NCBI GenBank assembly: GCA_036924285.1
Contig: JAYKYS010000004.1
Coordinates: forward strand, 22,786,001 to 22,850,000
Reading direction: 5' to 3'
DNA from: Asterella californica
Taxonomy: Eukaryota > Streptophyta > Marchantiopsida > Marchantiales > Aytoniaceae
DNA length: 64,000 bases
Position numbers and translations under genes: made by a program. The notes beneath the pieces were generated by a model. It did not search any database. It was not told where the DNA came from and saw only the letters and a list, made by a program, of their open reading frames with translations. Shown piece by piece: positions 55,218 through 64,000 of this stretch; positions within the stretch are counted from its first letter, which is position 1; each line of letters begins with the position of its first letter.

Positions 55218-58200
55218 TTTTAACCTATAGTCGACCCACGACGCAACATGTTAACTACTGGTTATCCGAGATACATTCTTGAGAGTTTTAAAGGGACGTT
55301 GATGATCAGGTGAAATCAGCGAGTCTGTTAGTGCGTAGCCCTTCTTCACCCGATACATTGGAACAAACACATGAGAAACGAGAATTTTTTATAGTCTGAA
55401 ATGCATCCCACATTGCTGAAATTATAGTATGAAATACGTAAAATTTACTCGAACTGAAACCGGACGTGGCTGCAAAACATAGAAACGAAACGGACAAATT
55501 CAGAAAAAAACTGATAATCTTCCATATCACCTCTTCGAACTCAGTATACTAGGAGATCCCATAAAAGCACATTCTGCAAAATAACATAATCTTCAAGAAA
55601 AATGAATGGAAAGATGTTAAGTATGAGGATCTGCATGGACTGCTCATATTATCATCTACTGTTAATGATGAAAATGAATATACATATCTAATCTGAACTT
55701 GCAACAACATGTAACCAAACACATATAAATGTTGATAGTTATGCAGACTTCTTGTGCACCTTCAGCTGCTTGCTCCATCTTAGTTGAGACATAAAGCTCT
55801 TGAAGCTCGAATTTCGATTGCTTTGTCAAAATCATATCTGAACATTTCAGATAAATATTGTGCGAATGAATAATCTATTCTCATTGCAGAGGTCAAGTCA
55901 ATGGAAGACATGATCTCATAATCCAAGATTTTGACCACTTCTGGTTGAATAGACAAAAAGCTTACTCCAGTACATTTTATTCTCTCATATGATACTAGTT
56001 GTATATTGTTTGGTATATTTCAAATGCTCTCCTCTCGGATGTAACTTCACTTGTAGGCAATTCTGTTAAACGTGTCCATCATGGTCCCAAACACATAAAA
56101 ATGGATAACAATTCTCTGATATATAGTCCAAGATGATGAGTTCTAGAGCATGTTGTGCAGCGAATCTCTCATACTCTTGCTGATCTTGATACTCTTCATC
56201 ACTCCCAAACTCCCGCAAGGTTTATAATGTAATAATTGGTTGTCTTGTGATTGTTTTGTGCGCTTGTCTTGAGATTGAGAGATATTAAAAGAATCGACAT
56301 CGGACAGACTGTCATCAAACATGCTCTCATAATCTACAAACGACAGGGTTGCACCCAAGATCCATGTCAATATCAAACATCTCTGATGTCAAACCAAGTG
56401 CCGTTGAATTGTACCGACAAATCATTCACTTGCTGGTTTTGTTTGTAGCAAAAGCATTCTGGTCCTTAACTATTTTATATTGAGATAACAACGAATCCCA
56501 CTTAACTTGCACTTGCTTGCCTCTACAAAATTCTCCTCCCCCTCAACTTCTCCATAGTGGACTTTCATTTGGCACTGGACATCACCAAGAGATCTCTACT
56601 AGTCGATTTCATACCTCTAGTCGTTGCTCGCATTTTAAAGATTGCTACGATTCCTATCGACGTCTATAATTACTTGAGACAAGCATAGTGATGGACAAAG
56701 GAGCAAGGAGAGATAATAATGGATCATGATGTGGGAAGTGTGTGCTCTTTACTCAAGAGTGCACTCTGTCTAAGGGTCAAATACATTACTCTCGAACATG
56801 ATGTCCATATTTCTGCATATTAAACTAGCATAAGTTAGTTGCTACCTAAGCCAAACAAGCTGCAGGTCAATCGAGATAGAACAGACGATTGAAGAGCTCG
56901 AAAGTAGCAAGTATGCACATTTAAGCAGTATGTCATGCTCTGAGACATTACATGATGAAAGCGACTGGAACTATATGACTCAATCTTTTGTCAGATTGAA
57001 TCCAGACGTCCGTTGTGATCAAATAAATTCTGTTATTTTCTCTACAAGAGATGGGGTCCATTTTGATTTTCATCCTCACATGACCTTCACGATGTCGCAC
57101 CAATTTTTTAATATTCTGGTTTTGAATTACCTTAACAATGCTTTCATCATCTCTTAATGAGACTTTTAATAACTTTAAACTTCGCAAGATAAGTTTCATA
57201 AATTCATAAAGCAAAATGTGAATAATGGAATTTGCTGCACTAGCCATTCTTGGTATTGCAAGAAGCAGCCGAGCTGACACTGTATATACAAGTGAACTCA
57301 GAGTGTCATTTTCTCATTAAATATTTAAAATAAAAACCAAAACATCCTGAAGAAGCGATTAAATAACATTCATTTTAACAAAAAACCACCGATAACTTAA
57401 ATATCGTAGTCTCAAGTATATTCGCGATAGCTCTGTAGCGAATAGTTAGTACATGCTTGAGAAATTATTTACGTCCTGAATTTATAGTTGTAGATTTTTC
57501 ATAAATTCAACAGCAAAGTTTATCGTATATCGTGCATCATCCATATCTAACCAAATCTTGTTTATAATATATAGTATATAGTTTATATATGTGAAACTAA
57601 TATTCAAAATTGTGAATAAACGTTCGTGTGAGATCCAGACTTTTGTCTTAATAGCTATTCGCTGAAAGCTAAAATACCAAAGTAAACACCTGTCACTGTG
57701 AATATACTTTGGACTACGGTAAGGAGTGTAGTCGGCGGAGACCCTTATAACTGAAACCCCTCCTTCAGGGCAGTACTCTACACAAACTCTATTCGGTATC
57801 TATTGGATATTTCTGTGATATAAAAAGATTTATTCTTTTTGTAAGTTTTTTTTCTTTCGATATTTCTCTTTACTTTCAAACACTGGCATTGCTCATATGA
57901 CTTTTCGGAAACAGCCATTACCACGCGAAGACCGGACAGGATTACTAAGCCGGTCTGGTAGCGTTGTATGGTTATTCAGGACAGGCCTAACGTGAGTTCA
58001 GATCAGAGGAAGCGCGAATCGAAAGGAGAAACAGAACATTATCTTCAAGATGCTCAGTAAGGGATTTGAAAATGTCGTTGTCCACATGGTTTGCGTTCAA
58101 AAGTTAGGGTCAAATATCGTACTGGTTTATTTTTTACGACGATTCTCCGGGTGCCAGTCACATGTTCATGCTGCTATTCGCTTAAATCGCGCGTCTATAT

Positions 58201-58947
58201 AATTACTTTTTACGCGAATAGCAAAATCACTACAGTGCTATATTTACCACATGATCTTGTTTGAATTCGATAAGCTAACCATTGTGTCCATTTCGTCCCT
58301 ATAGTATCGGCGTACAGACCACAGTCTCTACGTGGTAAAACTCGACCGAACGCGGAAGTTAACCGGTCGTTAAGACTTTTCCTTCCGGGAAGTGTAGTTC
58401 GTTACGCTGGTCCCCGCTACAGTGCTACAGGTGGAAGGCTCGGCCGTGACGGTCAGCAGGAGGTGACGAGCTTGTGGACTTGCTGCTGACGTAGTAGCAA
58501 GACATGACTGTGGTGAGTGGCGGCCGTCGGATCGTGGATCTGCGGAGGGGACAGCACAAGAGAGGAGCAATGAGGTCCTTGTGTAGGGCAGGAAGGGCTG
58601 GGGCCTGACAAATGTGTGAGAGGAGCGAGAGAGCGGAGAGAGAGAAGACGTCATTCAGGGCATTCTTCAGAAAGACGACGCGCGAATCTACGATTTTCGG
58701 ATTGAATGATTCGCCTGGCGCTGCCCCCTCGCCCCCAACTGGCTCCTTGTTTCACTTTCACCGTCTTTTTATTAGTTACTAGCAGAGCGAGTGCAGGCGA
58801 TCGGAGTGCTCGCCGCGTATAAATTCAGAGGATCGTAAAGAAGCAACCATTGAGTCCCATTGTACCGAGGATTCTTGTGTCTGTTGTCGGGGACACTCTT
58901 CCTCGATACTGGCGCAAAGCGCAGAGGCGAAATCGACTCGAGCCACG
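55218..58947. other. AT-rich intergenic and adenosine kinase upstream region
   Basis: 55.2-58.2 kb is AT-rich without a supported gene. From 58.3 kb the sequence becomes GC-rich and contains the probable promoter and 5' leader of the adenosine kinase gene. The minus-strand frames at 58370-58654 and 58779-59117 overlap that leader and the first exon and have no motif. Confidence 0.5.
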
Positions 58948-62287
<3,340 letters not shown>

Positions 62288-62796
62288 GATTATTTGTATA
62301 TATGTTGCTTTAAGCAACAATGTCACATCTTTTGTACTTAGGCGAGAATCACATTTTTGTACCAACTCGCAGCAATGGCGGGTGTGAGGTTCAGTCACTA
62401 TCCCTTGCGATTCTGCTTGGGGTTAAACAATAAAGATAATAACCTTCAATTATTTATGGTGTCTGAGTTATCGAGTTCTTAAGGCATGTCAACACAGTAG
62501 TGCTGAGGCTATGTGTTTTTGCTACGCATCTCCACCTCACTACACAACTCGATCCACTGCAGAGAAGTACCTAGAAGTTTGGATTTAAAGTAGAACCATC
62601 CCATCTTGTAAATTAGCGGGGAGACATAGTGATTACACAATATCTAGGGGTGACAATACTGAAAGAAGCTAAAGTAGTGTAATCGAGTGACTTACGAACA
62701 CTGTAATTTGGCTCAGGAAGCAAACGATGAGAATAGTTCTCTCATTGATTTTAATGTAGGAGGGTGGTTCTCCTTCCTCGAAACCGCATCCGTTTG
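62288..62796 (+). other. Adenosine kinase 3' flank
   Basis: Includes AATAAA at 62429-62434, about 145 bases after the stop codon, a plausible polyadenylation signal. No other feature seen. Confidence 0.5.
62429..62434 (+). terminator. Candidate polyadenylation signal of adenosine kinase
   Basis: AATAAA about 145 bases downstream of the adenosine kinase stop codon, in an AT-rich context. Confidence 0.5.
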
Positions 62797-62827
62797 AGGG
62801 TTTAGGGTTTAGGGTTTAGGGTTTAGA
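62797..62827 (+). repeat. Short interstitial telomeric repeat
   Basis: About four uninterrupted units of TTTAGGG, the plant telomere repeat, ending in TTTAGAG. It is too short and internal to be a chromosome end. Confidence 0.95.
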
Positions 62828-62880
62828 GTTTGTACTTCTCTTGGAAGTGCATGCTCCCTCCAGGATAGTTGTGTCCGTTA

Positions 62881-63064
62881 ACAGTACATGTGGTTGGTTG
62901 AAGATCTTTCATTACTCGATTGATATGCTACATACCACATGAGCGATAACGATTACATGTTCCACACTACCCACAGTACATGTGGTTGGTTGAAGATCTT
63001 TCATTACTCGATTGATATGCTACATACCACATGAGCGATAACGATTACATGTTCCACACTACCC
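62881..63064. repeat. Perfect 92-bp tandem duplication
   Basis: 62881-62972 and 62973-63064 are identical, each from ACAGTACATGTGGTTGG to CCACACTACCC. The identity indicates a very recent event or an assembly artefact. A 17-nt inverted copy of part of the unit (GAGTAATGAAAGATCTT) follows at 63073-63089. Confidence 0.97.
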
Positions 63065-64000
63065 ATGTCAGGGAGTAATGAAAGATCTTTAGAGTTGGCA
63101 CGGCACACACCCATGGTGTGAACTATAAAAACTTCAAATCTCGTTTGTTGGGGCAAAGTAAAATAAGCGAACCATTTATCTATGTGTTCGAATCCAACGA
63201 TGGTACCAACTAGCTTCCAGAAACCTTTTCTGAACCCATTCTCTAACATGCACCAAATGGACATTCTCAAGAAAAGTGATGTACCCTAGAAGTTCCTTTG
63301 AACATATAAGTTTTCATGCATATGCTCAATACTAAAAAAATACCAATCTTACAAGTTATAGAGGACTTTGAACCTTCATTCATACTAGCTCCAAATGGGA
63401 TTGTCTCATTTGTGCTAGAAACCTCTTGCAAACAGCTTTCCAACAATGTTCCTATTGCCTTCCACAGCAAAAGTTACAGACGGCTTGCATTTTGACTGGA
63501 ACCCCCGAAAGAGCTTAGTTCTTAACATTTTCACACACGGTTTTTGATCTAAATTTACTTCTCAACCTCGGGGCAAGTCTCAATGTTGGTGCCCCCCAAA
63601 AATCTTTTCTACCGGCTAAAGTTTTCAACCATGATCCTCATACACTTTCTCACTCGTCCTTTAGCCTTCGCAACATCAAGGCCAAACGAGATGTTAGCAT
63701 GCTATAACCCAACAAATCGTTAGAAATCCATCCCGACATGGAGGCCTACCTTCGATGTTGCCATCCTATTGTTTCCAAAGTTCTGAAATACTCGCTCTGA
63801 TAATTGACAAATTGACCGCGTGTACCCAAGAAGTCCCTCTTAATGAAGGTAATTGCTTGCGTTATGTACCCTTTGTATCACCTCCATTTATACCTACGAC
63901 TCATCCAGAGCAATAGCTAGTTGGCAAGCATGCATCATTGCTAGATGACATGCATGGACTCAATCACATGGCAGCCATGCTAGAATCCACGTCAGACTCA
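63065..64000. other. No gene recognised
   Basis: Minus-strand frames at 63004-63270 and 63267-63470 are open for 67-88 codons but show no motif. The final 60 bases have the GCATGCAT-rich style seen at 54.5 kb. Confidence 0.45.

Noticed and set aside
62797..62827. Chromosome end
   Set aside because: Only about four telomere units, with unique sequence and further repeats continuing to the right.

Overview
The window is nuclear DNA from a plant. The evidence is spliced genes with GT-AG introns, a plant-type TTTAGGG telomeric repeat, a plant Pan1/AtEH-type endocytosis gene and a plant adenosine kinase. Base composition, intron lengths of about 100 to 1400 bp and the transposon mix fit a bryophyte-grade genome, possibly a liverwort, but I cannot settle the species. 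There are no bacterial-style operons, no CRISPR array and no recognisable tRNA or rRNA gene.

Roughly the first half (1-33 kb) is a transposon graveyard. It holds three copies, in different states of decay, of an element encoding a small HUH/Y1 Rep-type endonuclease (about 3.6-5.5 kb, 24.2-26.0 kb, and 27.7-28.1 kb on the minus strand). A LINE remnant (5.8-7.15 kb, minus) is cut by a 7.7-kb Ty3/gypsy LTR retrotransposon (7154-14815). The LTRs of that element are about 2 kb long, and its reverse transcriptase, RNase H and integrase core are deleted. A diverged LTR fragment lies at 15.8 kb. A MULE transposase relic ends in three 189-bp tandem repeats (16.4-18.0 kb). A nearly complete 4.6-kb MuDR-like MULE (28464-33050) has about 70-bp terminal inverted repeats and two convergent genes.

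The second half (35-62 kb) carries the host genes, all on the plus strand: an unrecognised 6-exon gene for a basic, coiled-coil, probably membrane-anchored protein (35002-38023); a 14-exon EH-domain protein of the plant TPLATE/Pan1 endocytic type (42146-50029); and a 13-exon adenosine kinase (58948-62287). Two MITE families sit between them. One (40324-40690, with an interrupted relative at 19.9-20.7 kb) has TA-flanked GGGGGTGTCAAAG ends. The other (40755-41123 and 52633-52985) has ends made of repeated GCTTGATCATACCC and brackets the EH gene. The host genes have unrelated jobs (endocytosis; adenosine salvage linked to the methyl cycle) and show no sign of joint function.

Most unusual is the HUH endonuclease family. 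Copy 1 keeps both catalytic motifs (HLH and YCMK) in one uninterrupted frame. Two upstream coding blocks are conserved at the protein level between copies 1 and 2, and stable hairpins lie downstream of both. This looks like a eukaryotic single-strand (rolling-circle or replitron-like) transposon rather than an integrated plant virus, because no helicase Walker A motif follows the endonuclease.
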